Below are positions 1 to 8,357 of a DNA stretch of 64,000 nt, piece after piece. Numbering within the stretch: position 1 is the stretch's first letter; each line of letters opens with the position of its first letter. Position numbers and translations under genes: made by a program. The stretch covers positions 248,001 through 312,000 of the forward strand of contig NZ_JAKRFZ010000003.1 in assembly GCF_022347765.1 (NCBI RefSeq), given 5' to 3'. This DNA comes from Pseudoalteromonas sp. OOF1S-7. Lineage in GTDB: Bacteria; Pseudomonadota; Gammaproteobacteria; Enterobacterales; Alteromonadaceae. Below the pieces are notes generated by a model. That model made no database searches. It worked only from the letters and a program-made list of their open reading frames with translations, and had not been told where the DNA came from.

Positions 1-558
1 AAAGTACTGCCGCCAGCTGCGGGTTTCGTCATGAAAGGCGACTTTTTCCAGGGCGGCTGCGCGTATTACCGGTGCGGAACCATTACCTACCGGATTACGA
101 CAAAAAATGGTTTTGGCATTGATGTTGTCTAACTTGGGAAACTGGCCAATTCCCAGTTGTTTATTGTCATCGTCGACAAACAACGACGGGCAGTAACTGA
201 CGTCAACATGGGGGTTGCGATTCAGGTGTGCAACATGTTTTTCGAGCTTGTCGACTGCCCAGTAGTCGTCGGCGTCCAGCAAAGCAATATAAACGCCCCG
301 AGCGTTACGGATCCCGGTGTTGCGTGCCCCGGACAGGCCGCGATTGTGCTGACGAATGATGTGGATCCGGTGGTCTTTATAGTCTCTCAGGTAGCTCAGT
401 GTGTTGTCACTGCAGCCATCATCAACACAGATCACTTCAAAATTCTGATAGGTCTGGTTGAGCACCGAGCAGATGCATTTATCAATATATTTCTCAACGT
501 TGAACATAGGGATGATGACACTGACAACGGGTTTTGAATTAATCACATAGTTAGTCAT
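1..558 (-). CDS. Glycosyltransferase family 2, partial (C-terminus beyond left edge)
   Basis: The first 186 codons are visible; the gene continues off the left edge. The protein opens with a VSVIIPMFNVEKYI stretch, followed by a CVDDGCSDNT nucleotide-binding loop and LLDADDYW, the DxD metal and sugar-nucleotide site of GT-A family 2 enzymes. It probably adds a sugar to a lipid-linked exopolysaccharide or capsule repeat unit on the cytoplasmic face. A GGAG sits 7 bases before the ATG. The gene begins 13 bases after the flippase gene, so the two are probably one operon running leftwards. The sugar specificity cannot be read from the sequence. Confidence 0.9.
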   Translation of the reverse strand, partial: MTNYVINSKPVVSVIIPMFNVEKYIDKCICSVLNQTYQNFEVICVDDGCSDNTLSYLRDYKDHRIHIIRQHNRGLSGARNTGIRNARGVYIALLDADDYWAVDKLEKHVAHLNRNPHVDVSYCPSLFVDDDNKQLGIGQFPKLDNINAKTIFCRNPVGNGSAPVIRAAALEKVAFHDETRSWRQYF

Positions 559-571
559 AGCGGGCTCCGGA

Positions 572-1825
572 TCATAAAGAAGATTTTGCTGCGCCGGCGT
601 AACAACGTCTCAGCGCAAAGTCTGCCAATGGGAAGAGCAGCCACAGTGCGCTGCAACTCACCAGTACGGCGGCAAGTAAAAGGGGTTGATCAGGCTGTAT
701 CATTAACAGCCCGGCCAGGGAAACGAGTAAACAGTAGGCGTTCAGCTGACATTCCCGGGCATAGCAGCCATTGCTTCTTTGTATTACTGCGTAACTATCG
801 GTCCATACGGTGCTGGTGGCAATCAGGCATAGTAAGGCGCCGGTGGTAAAGCTGCCTTGCCAGTGTTCACTGAATACCACAGGCACATACCAGGGGACCA
901 GTAACGCCTGTACAATAAAAATCGCAGACACGGCCATCGTAATGGCGAGCAGCAGCTGGCTGTGTCTGGTACCGAAATTGCCTGCATTTTTAAGTTTGCA
1001 AACAAACGGGTAAAGTGCAGTGGTGTAAGCCTGAGCAACCGATATCGCCAGCCCGACGCCGACACTTTTAGCGAAGCTATATAAGCCAAACAAGTCGGGA
1101 GTCAGCAGGCGTGCTGCCACGAACATGTCTATATTGACACGCAGCGAGCGCAGGATTTCACTGCCAGCGAGCTGGGTGGACGCTTTAAGTAGCCGGGTAA
1201 ACACTGCTTTGCTGAACTGGCCCGTCATCGCCGAAGTGGGGACAAAGGCAAAGCAGCCAAGCCATAATACGGTGAATGCCCATTTGCCAATCACCACGGC
1301 CAGTAGTCCGGCGTCGAGGTACAGTGCAGCAGCCAGAGCTAAGTTTTCGGTGATAATACAGACGCTGCTGATCAGGCCGAACAGGCCCATTTGGTTGCGT
1401 CTTTGCATCAGGAAAACCTGATTACAGACCAGCGGAAATACCAGATAGGTCAGCGCCATCAAGGCAATCAGCACTGTCATGTCCTGACCCGGAAACAACC
1501 AGGTACTGGCAATTGCGAGCAGAATTTGTACCAGGCATAAGGCAACACACAGCAGCCACTGTAATAACCGGCCGTTTTTCAAAAAAGCGGGTAAGTCGTC
1601 ATCACAGGCCCGGATCACCTGTGCGCCGGCACCAGAGCGCAGCAACAGCCTCAGCACTTCATGTACCGTCAGCGCCAGCATGGCCGTGCCATACTCAGTG
1701 GCAGACAAACAGGCTGCCATCGCCATGATGCTGATCAGCCGCGAGGCCTTGGCAACCACCTCGGCACCGATCAGATAAGAGGTATTGCTGAGCAGGGTCC
1801 GCATTGTGCTGGTTGGGTGTGTCAT
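572..1825 (-). CDS. Wzx-like polysaccharide flippase / MATE-superfamily membrane protein
   Basis: The 417-residue protein is almost entirely hydrophobic, with about 12 predicted membrane segments and the N-terminal layout (SYLIGAEVVAKASRLIS) usual in oligosaccharide flippases of the polysaccharide biosynthesis family. Such proteins move lipid-linked repeat units across the inner membrane. Position directly upstream of a GT2 gene and across from other exopolysaccharide genes supports this. Methionine 8 is an alternative start. No sigma54-type promoter was found in the 254 bases upstream, unlike the plus-strand units nearby. Specificity is unknown. Confidence 0.85.
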   Translation of the reverse strand: MTHPTSTMRTLLSNTSYLIGAEVVAKASRLISIMAMAACLSATEYGTAMLALTVHEVLRLLLRSGAGAQVIRACDDDLPAFLKNGRLLQWLLCVALCLVQILLAIASTWLFPGQDMTVLIALMALTYLVFPLVCNQVFLMQRRNQMGLFGLISSVCIITENLALAAALYLDAGLLAVVIGKWAFTVLWLGCFAFVPTSAMTGQFSKAVFTRLLKASTQLAGSEILRSLRVNIDMFVAARLLTPDLFGLYSFAKSVGVGLAISVAQAYTTALYPFVCKLKNAGNFGTRHSQLLLAITMAVSAIFIVQALLVPWYVPVVFSEHWQGSFTTGALLCLIATSTVWTDSYAVIQRSNGCYARECQLNAYCLLVSLAGLLMIQPDQPLLLAAVLVSCSALWLLFPLADFALRRCYAGAAKSSL

Positions 1826-2012
1826 GGCATCGTTCTCTCGTTATCAGATACCTTTACTAACCAAAATCCGTACCAAGGCGAGCTGAGGCTCTAAAAGAAT
1901 TCAAGAAAGCCTATTAGTTATATGTTTTTAAAATACTTTATTTGTAATTTAGATTGCCTGATTTGATCGTGAGGGGGGTATACAGAACGTGCTTAGGTAA
2001 AACTTAAGGTGT

Positions 2013-2056
2013 GCAGATCGCATTTTGCGACTGGGGTTTTGCAATTTGCGATCTGC
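2013..2056. repeat. Inverted repeat between regulator and flippase genes
   Basis: GCAGATCGCA at 2013-2022 is matched exactly by TGCGATCTGC at 2047-2056, with a 24-base spacer. It lies just downstream of the response-regulator stop and upstream of the flippase gene. It could be a stem that ends transcription of the regulator (no clear U-tract) or a protein-binding site. I cannot decide between these. Confidence 0.5.
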
Positions 2057-2079
2057 GAATGGGGGAGCACCCGATAAAA

Positions 2080-3573
2080 TCAGGCACCGGTATGTTTATC
2101 TCCCCATTGCTGTATTTTGCGGTACAAGGTCGAAGGGCTGACTTCCAGCAAGCTGGCTGCTTTCACCACGTTGTCATCACACGCGGCAATGGCTTTTTCA
2201 ATGGCGATACGCTCGACCTCAGCCAGCGAACAGATCTGACTTTGTGACGGGATCTCGGCTGTCTGCAGAGGCGGTGTATAGCCGCTTTGCTGCACACTCA
2301 GCGATGGCTGCGGAGGGTTACTGCGCATCGCGCCTGATTGGCCGTTGAGCAGGGCCTGGGCATCGCTGGGTTTAAGTTTAAGCTGCATTTGCAACGTGTC
2401 TTCGGTGATAAGCGGTCCGTCAGACATCACCACACAACTGTGGATGAGGTTTTCGAGCTGACGTACGTTACCCGGCCAGTCGTAGTGTAAGATCAGTTGC
2501 TCGGCGGCGGGTGAGAAGCCCACAAACACTTTGTTTTCAACTTCGCTGAACTTGCTTAAAAAATGCTGCGCGATTTGCAGCGCATCGTGATCCCGCTCAT
2601 GCAGCGCTGGTAAATCAATTGCAATTACGTTCAGACGGTAAAACAAGTCTTCCCGTAAACGCTGATCCGCAATCGCCTGGTGCGGCTCGCGATTGGTGGC
2701 GCAAATAAACCGTACATCGACTTTTTCCTCTTTACCGCTACCCACCTTCTGAAAGGTGCCAGACTGCACAAAACGTAAGATCTTGGCCTGCAGGTTCATG
2801 TCCATTTCGCCAATTTCATCGAGAAACAGGGTGCCACCATCGGCCTGAGTGGCTGCGCCGTCGCGGTTAGTTACAGCCCCCGAGAAGGCGCCCTTGATAT
2901 GACCGAAGATCTCAGACTCCATCAGCTCGCTGGGGATGGCGGCGCAGTTAATACACACCAGGGGTTTATCTTTGCGGGTGCTGGCGCGGTGAATGGCGTC
3001 GGCGGCCAATTCCTTGCCGGTACCACTGGGCCCGGTGATAAACACATTGGCCTGGCTGGGGCCGGCTTTTTCAATGGCTTTGTACACCATTTGCATGGCG
3101 ATGGAGTCACCCACAAAGCGGTAGAATTGTGATTTAATTGTACTGCGATAACGTTGCAGGCTGGCACGTAACATGTTGCGTTCGGCCACCAGCATTTTGG
3201 TTTGCACGGCCTGCTCGAGCGTCAGTTTGATGTTGCCCATTTCGAAGGGTTTTTGCATATAGCCCCAGACCTTGCCCTGATTAATGGCGTCAATGAGGTC
3301 TTCGACCTCGGTAAAGGCGGTGAGCATCATGCGAATGGTATCCGGAAAGCGCTCCGCAACCTGAGCGAGAAACTCTATCCCCGACATATTGGGCATCATT
3401 TTATCCGACACCACCACATCGATGGGATGTTGTTCTAACAAGGCCAGGCCTTCCTCGCCACTTTGCGCAGTATACACAGTGTAGGGCTCGTGTTTTAGCG
3501 CCCGCGTAAGTGAACGTAGAATAAGAGGCTCGTCGTCGACGAACAGCAAGGTGATGTTAGTAACCGGGTCCAT
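2080..3573 (-). CDS. Sigma54-dependent response regulator (REC-AAA+-Fis HTH)
   Basis: This 497-residue NtrC-class activator has three parts. The receiver domain (about 7-120) has acidic residues D13/D14, phospho-acceptor D57 and K108. The AAA+ domain (about 150-385) has Walker A GPSGTGKE at 181-188 and Walker B GGTLFLDE at 246-253. A Fis-type helix-turn-helix lies at about 450-490. The sigma54-contact loop reads GAFSGA (228-233) instead of GAFTGA, a conservative Thr-to-Ser change. No cognate sensor kinase is nearby. Candidate sigma54 promoters stand before the LruC gene and three plus-strand polysaccharide genes, so this protein is the obvious candidate local activator. That link is inference. 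Confidence 0.95.
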   Translation of the reverse strand: MDPVTNITLLFVDDEPLILRSLTRALKHEPYTVYTAQSGEEGLALLEQHPIDVVVSDKMMPNMSGIEFLAQVAERFPDTIRMMLTAFTEVEDLIDAINQGKVWGYMQKPFEMGNIKLTLEQAVQTKMLVAERNMLRASLQRYRSTIKSQFYRFVGDSIAMQMVYKAIEKAGPSQANVFITGPSGTGKELAADAIHRASTRKDKPLVCINCAAIPSELMESEIFGHIKGAFSGAVTNRDGAATQADGGTLFLDEIGEMDMNLQAKILRFVQSGTFQKVGSGKEEKVDVRFICATNREPHQAIADQRLREDLFYRLNVIAIDLPALHERDHDALQIAQHFLSKFSEVENKVFVGFSPAAEQLILHYDWPGNVRQLENLIHSCVVMSDGPLITEDTLQMQLKLKPSDAQALLNGQSGAMRSNPPQPSLSVQQSGYTPPLQTAEIPSQSQICSLAEVERIAIEKAIAACDDNVVKAASLLEVSPSTLYRKIQQWGDKHTGA

Positions 3574-3665
3574 GTAATCCTGCCTGAGTTAACGCGTGTT
3601 AATAGAAGTATTACACAGTCTTAGACAAATTGAAGCATTAATAAACAAGCAAAAGCACAATGAGA

Positions 3666-3699
3666 AAACCGCTGTTCAGTAGTCACTGACCAGCGGTTT
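3666..3699 (-). terminator. Hairpin downstream of the small lipoprotein gene
   Basis: AAACCGCTG at 3666-3674 pairs with CAGCGGTTT at 3691-3699. On the minus strand the stem is followed by TCTCATTG, a weak U-run. It lies 23 bases after the stop of the lipoprotein gene and probably ends the LruC-lipoprotein transcript. Confidence 0.6.
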
Positions 3700-3721
3700 G
3701 GCGAGGAAGCGATTGAACGGA

Positions 3722-4273
3722 TCAGTTAAACTGGTGTGCCACTGTGGTTGCCTGCATCGTCAGTTCGCTCAGCAAATGGTTGCTTTGCAACATGCCATCA
3801 ACGCTAATCAGCAGGGTCTGGTAATTGACCGGCACATCCAGTGTCAGCGTGAGTTGACCTGCACTGTTAAAGCGAGTGGTTGCCAGCAGGGCTTTGTCGG
3901 CCAACGCTTGATCTGCATAGCTTTCAACCACATCGTACAGGGCGTAGATTTTGACCATTTTATTGGCCAAAGAGGCGCCGAAAACATCTTGTCCGCCCAG
4001 GTCCAGAGTCACGGATTTAATGGTGCTGAAGTTAAAGTCTGCTTTGACATGCAAGTCGTTGGATGTTTCGGCTGCACTGTCCAGCCTGTCTGGATCCGGG
4101 TCGAAATTTGGCGCAGGCTCGGCGGGTTGTGCCGGTGTGGTAACTGTGCTACTGGATGAACTTGCCGGGCTGGTGCTGGTGGGCCCGGATGAGCCGCCTT
4201 CGCCACCACCACCGCAGGCGCACAAGGTTAAACACAGTAGGGTCAGGGTCGAAAGTTGGTTAAATGTTGTCAT
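3722..4273 (-). CDS. Putative lipoprotein of unknown function
   Basis: The 183-residue protein starts with a hydrophobic signal sequence ending in a Cys (LTLCAC) followed by a Gly/Ser/Pro-rich linker to about residue 55, typical of an exported lipoprotein. The rest (about 60-183) looks like a compact beta-rich domain without a motif I recognise. It lies 12 bases after the LruC-domain gene on the same strand, so they are probably co-transcribed and may act together at the cell surface. I cannot assign a function. Confidence 0.75.
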   Translation of the reverse strand: MTTFNQLSTLTLLCLTLCACGGGGEGGSSGPTSTSPASSSSSTVTTPAQPAEPAPNFDPDPDRLDSAAETSNDLHVKADFNFSTIKSVTLDLGGQDVFGASLANKMVKIYALYDVVESYADQALADKALLATTRFNSAGQLTLTLDVPVNYQTLLISVDGMLQSNHLLSELTMQATTVAHQFN

Positions 4274-4285
4274 GGTCGTGTCCTC

Positions 4286-5926
4286 TTAGTGTGCGCTGAA
4301 TGTGTGGGTGGTGCGTTCGTTAGTCATAAACCAGTCTTGCGCCTGCTCGCCGTTGCTTTCTACCCAGGTTTCATAGGCCGGGTAGGCCCAGATGACATCA
4401 AGATACTCTCTGGGGTAGTGCCAGTCGTTACTGATCATCAGTGCCCAGGGCAGGTTTTCGGCGGTTCTGAAATAGCGGTTGGATTGCGCATTTGAGGTGT
4501 CATCGGCGGTGTCAAAGCGACTGGTATCAAACTTGTCTGTTGGCGGGTAGTCTGCCAGGTGGATCTCCAGTGAGCGGTCCTGGGTACGATACAGGAAGAA
4601 ATCAAAATCACTGATGCTGAGTGCATCCAGCCCCTGCTCAAAACGCACATCAAAAGTGTAAGGCACCGGCTCAAAGTAATCACAGGTCATCACCGTATTA
4701 AAGTGCTGACACTGGCCAGATTGCCCGGTGGTGGTGAATACATGGGTGTTACTCCACAGCGATAAAACCGCGTTGCTCTGTCCGCTTTCAGCGGTTTTGT
4801 CGAAGCTTTGGCCGTTTATGGTCAGGCTGGCTTGTTTGATAAGCCCGGGCTCACTGTTCATCAGACGCAGTGCAAAGCCGTTTTGATAGGCGGCGCCGCG
4901 TGCGGTGATCCAGCCACTGATGATAAACCCGCTGATCTGGTTATCGGCGTTGTAGGTCATGCGAATACGCTGCTTTACCACTAAGTCGTTCAGGTCATGG
5001 TCGCCCCGCGCGGGCCAGTTATCTTCAAAAGCCAAAGTGGTTACCCCTTGTGCACTGGGGATGTACTGGCTGTAAGCGCGGTTAAAGTCGTTGGGGAATT
5101 CATCCAGCTCGTCTTCAATGCCATCGGCGTCGCTGTCGTTTTGCTCGGGCATAACGGTCAGATTGAGTGCAGAAATGGCAGAAGCGGGTGAGCTTTTCAC
5201 GCTAAATACCGCGTCGTTGAAATCGTTGTCGCCCCAGGTGCGTGGTAAGTCTTCAAAGCCGATGACCACTTCCTGTTGCGCCTCATCCAGCAGCAGAACA
5301 CAGTGCTGTCGCAGCGTCTCGTTGCTTTCCGGGTTCAGGTTAGACAGTGAGTAGTAGTAGGGGGTTTTAAATGGCTTAACCCCGGTATCATACCAAAAGC
5401 CATTGGCAGCGATAAAAAAGCCAATACTGGTGCCGGCGGGAAACTCACCGATGCTGACACGGTGACCATTGGTCAGGTGAGGGTAGCTGAGGTTAGGGAA
5501 AACGATGGTTTCCTGCACGTCTTCAGGGGTTTGCGGCGGATTTTGCGGATCAAAGGTAAAATAACCAAAGGAATTTTTATAGCCTGCGCCTTCGTGAATA
5601 AAGGTAATAAAGACTTCGGCATCTTCATTCAAGTGAATCGTTGAGCCGGCGTCACCGGTGATAAAGGCTTCGTTAACTTTAGCCTCGGGCAGCGCATTTT
5701 GGATCCGCTGAAAAAATTCACGGCTATACTCTTCACGTGCATAGACCATAGAATCCGGCTTGCCGGTAGACTGATTGTAGCCAAATGGCCAGGCTTCGCC
5801 AGACTGGAATTGCCAGACATACTGACCTTCGATTTGCTCAACGGCGCCAGCTGTAAACGAGAACAGCCCAGAGGCCATTAAGCCCGAGGCAATTAAGGGA
5901 TAAAGTGGGTTAGCTAATTTCATCAT
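4286..5926 (-). CDS. LruC domain-containing secreted protein
   Basis: This 546-residue protein has a signal peptide ending near SFTAGAVE. A DUF4114-like segment includes GFEDLPRTWGDNDFNDAVF (about 225-245). An Asp-rich thrombospondin-type linker (DSDADGIEDELDEFPND) follows, then a C-terminal LruC/DUF4842 domain beginning around FEDNWPARGDHDLNDLVV. The acidic repeats suggest calcium binding. Members are exported surface or matrix proteins of unknown biochemical role. Two adjacent ATGs (5926, 5923) can both use the GGAG upstream. A perfect sigma54 -24 box lies about 60 bases upstream, tying it to the neighbouring polysaccharide genes as a candidate biofilm matrix component (inference). Confidence 0.85.
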   Translation of the reverse strand: MMKLANPLYPLIASGLMASGLFSFTAGAVEQIEGQYVWQFQSGEAWPFGYNQSTGKPDSMVYAREEYSREFFQRIQNALPEAKVNEAFITGDAGSTIHLNEDAEVFITFIHEGAGYKNSFGYFTFDPQNPPQTPEDVQETIVFPNLSYPHLTNGHRVSIGEFPAGTSIGFFIAANGFWYDTGVKPFKTPYYYSLSNLNPESNETLRQHCVLLLDEAQQEVVIGFEDLPRTWGDNDFNDAVFSVKSSPASAISALNLTVMPEQNDSDADGIEDELDEFPNDFNRAYSQYIPSAQGVTTLAFEDNWPARGDHDLNDLVVKQRIRMTYNADNQISGFIISGWITARGAAYQNGFALRLMNSEPGLIKQASLTINGQSFDKTAESGQSNAVLSLWSNTHVFTTTGQSGQCQHFNTVMTCDYFEPVPYTFDVRFEQGLDALSISDFDFFLYRTQDRSLEIHLADYPPTDKFDTSRFDTADDTSNAQSNRYFRTAENLPWALMISNDWHYPREYLDVIWAYPAYETWVESNGEQAQDWFMTNERTTHTFSAH

Positions 5927-5971
5927 ATTCGCTCCGATTAAAAGTCAGGTTTTTCTTTCTGAGTTAGATAT

Positions 5972-5987
5972 TTCATGAAGCGTGCCA
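5972..5987 (-). promoter_or_regulatory. Candidate sigma54 promoter of the LruC gene
   Basis: On the minus strand TGGCACG (5987-5981) is a perfect -24 box. Four bases later comes ATGAA (5976-5972) in the -12 position, which lacks the consensus GC. The -24 half is convincing; the -12 half is weak. Confidence 0.4.
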
Positions 5988-6155
5988 AAACTTAACCTGT
6001 TTATTTTCAGTTGCTTATGTTTTTTCTCCTTGTCGCTCTCGGGTTTTTCGCAAATTGCGCTGCATTGCGCTTTGCAAACAAAAAATGGCGCAGGTAGGGC
6101 GGTAAAACAACCAAAGCAGTCAGCCAGCAGTACGCCGTGGGATATTTTCTATGAT

Positions 6156-6171
6156 CGGTGCAATACTTGCT
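6156..6171 (+). promoter_or_regulatory. Candidate sigma54 promoter of the GT34-like gene
   Basis: CGGTGCA-atac-TTGCT keeps the GG-N10-GC spacing (GG 6157-6158, GC 6169-6170) with a perfect TTGCT -12 box and a poor -24 box. It ends about 30 bases before the start codon at 6202. Confidence 0.45.
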
Positions 6172-6201
6172 TAACGGGGATAAGGAACAAAGGAGGTAAG
6201 C

Positions 6202-6951
6202 ATGCACTTTGCGCAATCAGACACTTTGATATTCAGTGTGGCACTGAATGGATATCAGTGGCGCTACCGTCGTTATCTGAACAGTCAGCGTCAGTACGCA
6301 AGGCGAATGGGGTACGATTATGTGGTGGTGACCCGGCCCTGGCTGAACCGGCTCGGCGCGGAGTGTTGCTGGCTTAAATTGTTTTTGCTCAAAGCGGCGC
6401 TACAGACCGGTTACCGGCAGGTGCTGTTTGTGGATGCCGATGCCTGTATTCAGCCGGGCTGCCCGGCGCTGGAAACCTTATATCAGCCAGACAAGTTTTT
6501 GTATCTTGTCAGAGGGTATAGTGGGGTGTTCAACTCTGGGGTGATGCTGATGCGCGACTGCCCGCAGGCGATTGCCTGGCTGGATACGCTGATCACGTCT
6601 ATGACTGCGCCGGTTGCCGAATCACAGGGGATTGGCTGGGGAGAAAATGGACATGTGATCCATTATGCCCGGGACTGCGAGGGTGTTGCCGAGCTGGAAC
6701 GGCGCTGGAACAATACCTTTGATGCACAGCTGGATGACTATATTCGTCACTTTAACTATGGACCGCTGAAGTGCTCGTTGCTGGATAAGTGCTTCCATAC
6801 TCTGATCTTCAAATGCTCACGCCTGCTGCTGGGCCATAGTTTGTCCCGGCCCGAAGAGCAGGCACATAAACTGGCTGTGGTACAGTCACGAGTCCCAGGG
6901 GTTATGGCGCAGATCCAAGCTCTATACTCGCGTTACTTTGCAGCCCGGTGA
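6202..6951 (+). CDS. Glycosyltransferase-like protein (GT34/GT8-like, DxD motif)
   Basis: This 249-residue cytosolic protein has no membrane segment. The order YARRMGYDYVVV, WLKLFLLKAAL and VLFVDADACI (the DxD motif around residues 76-78), then FNSGVMLMRDC, is that of nucleotide-diphospho-sugar transferases of the GMA12/MNN10 (GT34) or GT8 type. It probably adds one sugar during repeat-unit assembly. The start is well supported by AAAGGAGG 5 bases before the ATG. It is divergent from the LruC gene and is followed after 156 bases by the main plus-strand operon. Confidence 0.75.
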   Translation: MHFAQSDTLIFSVALNGYQWRYRRYLNSQRQYARRMGYDYVVVTRPWLNRLGAECCWLKLFLLKAALQTGYRQVLFVDADACIQPGCPALETLYQPDKFLYLVRGYSGVFNSGVMLMRDCPQAIAWLDTLITSMTAPVAESQGIGWGENGHVIHYARDCEGVAELERRWNNTFDAQLDDYIRHFNYGPLKCSLLDKCFHTLIFKCSRLLLGHSLSRPEEQAHKLAVVQSRVPGVMAQIQALYSRYFAAR

Positions 6952-7053
6952 GCGTTTTTCAAAATAAAAAAATTCCTAAAATGCAATGCACTTTAGCGTA
7001 TCGCAATCTCAGATGAAATTTAAATAATACATACAAAACAATGGATTAAAGGT

Positions 7054-7069
7054 TGGCACGGTCCTCGCT
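7054..7069 (+). promoter_or_regulatory. Sigma54 promoter of the GT26 / sugar transferase operon
   Basis: TGGCACG (7054-7060), four bases, then TCGCT (7065-7069): a perfect -24 box and a -12 box with one mismatch, in correct GG-N10-GC spacing. The expected transcription start near 7080 leaves a short leader before the ATG at 7108. This is the best sigma54 site in the window. Confidence 0.75.
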
Positions 7070-7107
7070 ATTCCTCTTGTGTAATTCACTAAATACGGGA
7101 GAAAGCG

Positions 7108-8355
7108 ATGTCATCTTATCTTAATTCGCACTCATCACAGGCAGGTAACCCAGGTGTGCGCAATGCACTGCGTTTTTGTGCAGCGCTGTTGCTGATCATT
7201 GCTTTATTACCCCTGTTTTTATTTAACACGGTTGCGGCGCTACTGTGTTTTAAAGCCCCCCTAACCCGTCAAACCTGGATTGATATCAGCGCTCAGCCCG
7301 TGCGGCTGCTACGCTGGCAGGCTGGCATCTTCAAAGGTAGTGCAGCGGTACTGAATGTGCTGAGCGGAACCATTCATTTTGTTGGCAACCCACTGGTACG
7401 CGCGGGTGTAAGTATTCCGGGGACGGCGCGTTTATGCTCCCCTTGCCACAGACCCGGTCTATTCGACAGCCTGTGGTTATATAGCTTGATAGGTCTGAGC
7501 ACCGAAAAGCCGCTGGTTTTATTGCACCAGCAGTGTCGCCAGAGTGCTTTTGCCGATACCCTGCTTATTGTCAGAATTGCGTTATGTCTGGGCCTGTATC
7601 ATAAATCAGCGGTCATGCCACCGCACAGCACCTTGTTTGGCATTCCGTTTAGCAATACGCGTATGCACAGTGCCGTCGACTGGGTGGTGCACGATAGTGC
7701 TCATCAGGCATGTCGCTCGGCTTATTACATCAACGCCAACTCAGTAAACCTGTCTGCCCGAAACGCGCAGCTATATCAGGTGTTACGCAGCAGCGATCGT
7801 AACTTTATTGATGGCTCGGGTATGCGTATCGCAGCGCGTCAGGCAGGCATGAGCCTGGCCGACAACAACAATGGTACCGATATGCTGCCTGTGCTATGCC
7901 GCGCAGCCATCACCCACAAACGCTCGCTGTTTCTGCTCGGTGCTCAGCCGGGTGTCGCTCAACAGGCCGCCACAAACTTACGTCAGCAGTTTCCCGGGTT
8001 ACACATTGCGGGTGTACAGCACGGTTACTTCGATGATGATGAAGCGGTTGTAAACCAGATAAATCAAAGTGGTGCCGATATTGTGCTGGTCGCCCTGGGC
8101 TCACCACGTCAGGAAATCTGGATAGATACCAACAAACACAAGCTTCAGGCGCAGTGTGCGCTGGCGGTCGGCGGCTTATTTGACTTTTTCTCGGGCAATA
8201 TAGCGCGTGCGCCTATGTGGATGAGAGAGCTGGGTCTTGAATGGATCTGGCGTCTAATTCTGGAGCCTAAAGCCAAGTTTAATCGCTATGTGCTCGGCAA
8301 CCCGATTTTCTTATTCCGTGTTTACGTATTACAACAAGCTTTGCGAGGACTTTAA
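7108..8355 (+). CDS. WecG/TagA/CpsF-family (GT26) glycosyltransferase with degenerate sugar-transferase-like N-terminus
   Basis: The C-terminal half (about 205-415) is a GT26 enzyme: FIDGSGMRIAARQAGM, GTDMLPVL, LFLLGAQPG, ADIVLVALGSPRQEIW and GGLFDFFSG. These enzymes transfer ManNAc(A)-type sugars to undecaprenyl-PP-linked acceptors. The first 190 residues are extra. They have a membrane segment (about 20-45) and, in order, VLNVLSGTIHFVGNP and RPGLFDSLW, which resemble the LLNVLkGdMSLVGPRP and RPGiTGLW blocks of polyprenyl-phosphate sugar transferases with catalytic parts missing. It is followed 2 bases later by an intact sugar transferase. GGGAGAAAGCG precedes the ATG. Confidence 0.9.
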   Translation: MSSYLNSHSSQAGNPGVRNALRFCAALLLIIALLPLFLFNTVAALLCFKAPLTRQTWIDISAQPVRLLRWQAGIFKGSAAVLNVLSGTIHFVGNPLVRAGVSIPGTARLCSPCHRPGLFDSLWLYSLIGLSTEKPLVLLHQQCRQSAFADTLLIVRIALCLGLYHKSAVMPPHSTLFGIPFSNTRMHSAVDWVVHDSAHQACRSAYYINANSVNLSARNAQLYQVLRSSDRNFIDGSGMRIAARQAGMSLADNNNGTDMLPVLCRAAITHKRSLFLLGAQPGVAQQAATNLRQQFPGLHIAGVQHGYFDDDEAVVNQINQSGADIVLVALGSPRQEIWIDTNKHKLQAQCALAVGGLFDFFSGNIARAPMWMRELGLEWIWRLILEPKAKFNRYVLGNPIFLFRVYVLQQALRGL

Positions 8356-8357
8356 TT

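Noticed and set aside
157..537. 126-codon plus-strand ORF over the first glycosyltransferase
   Set aside because: It is antisense to a clear GT2 gene with conserved motifs and has no family features of its own.
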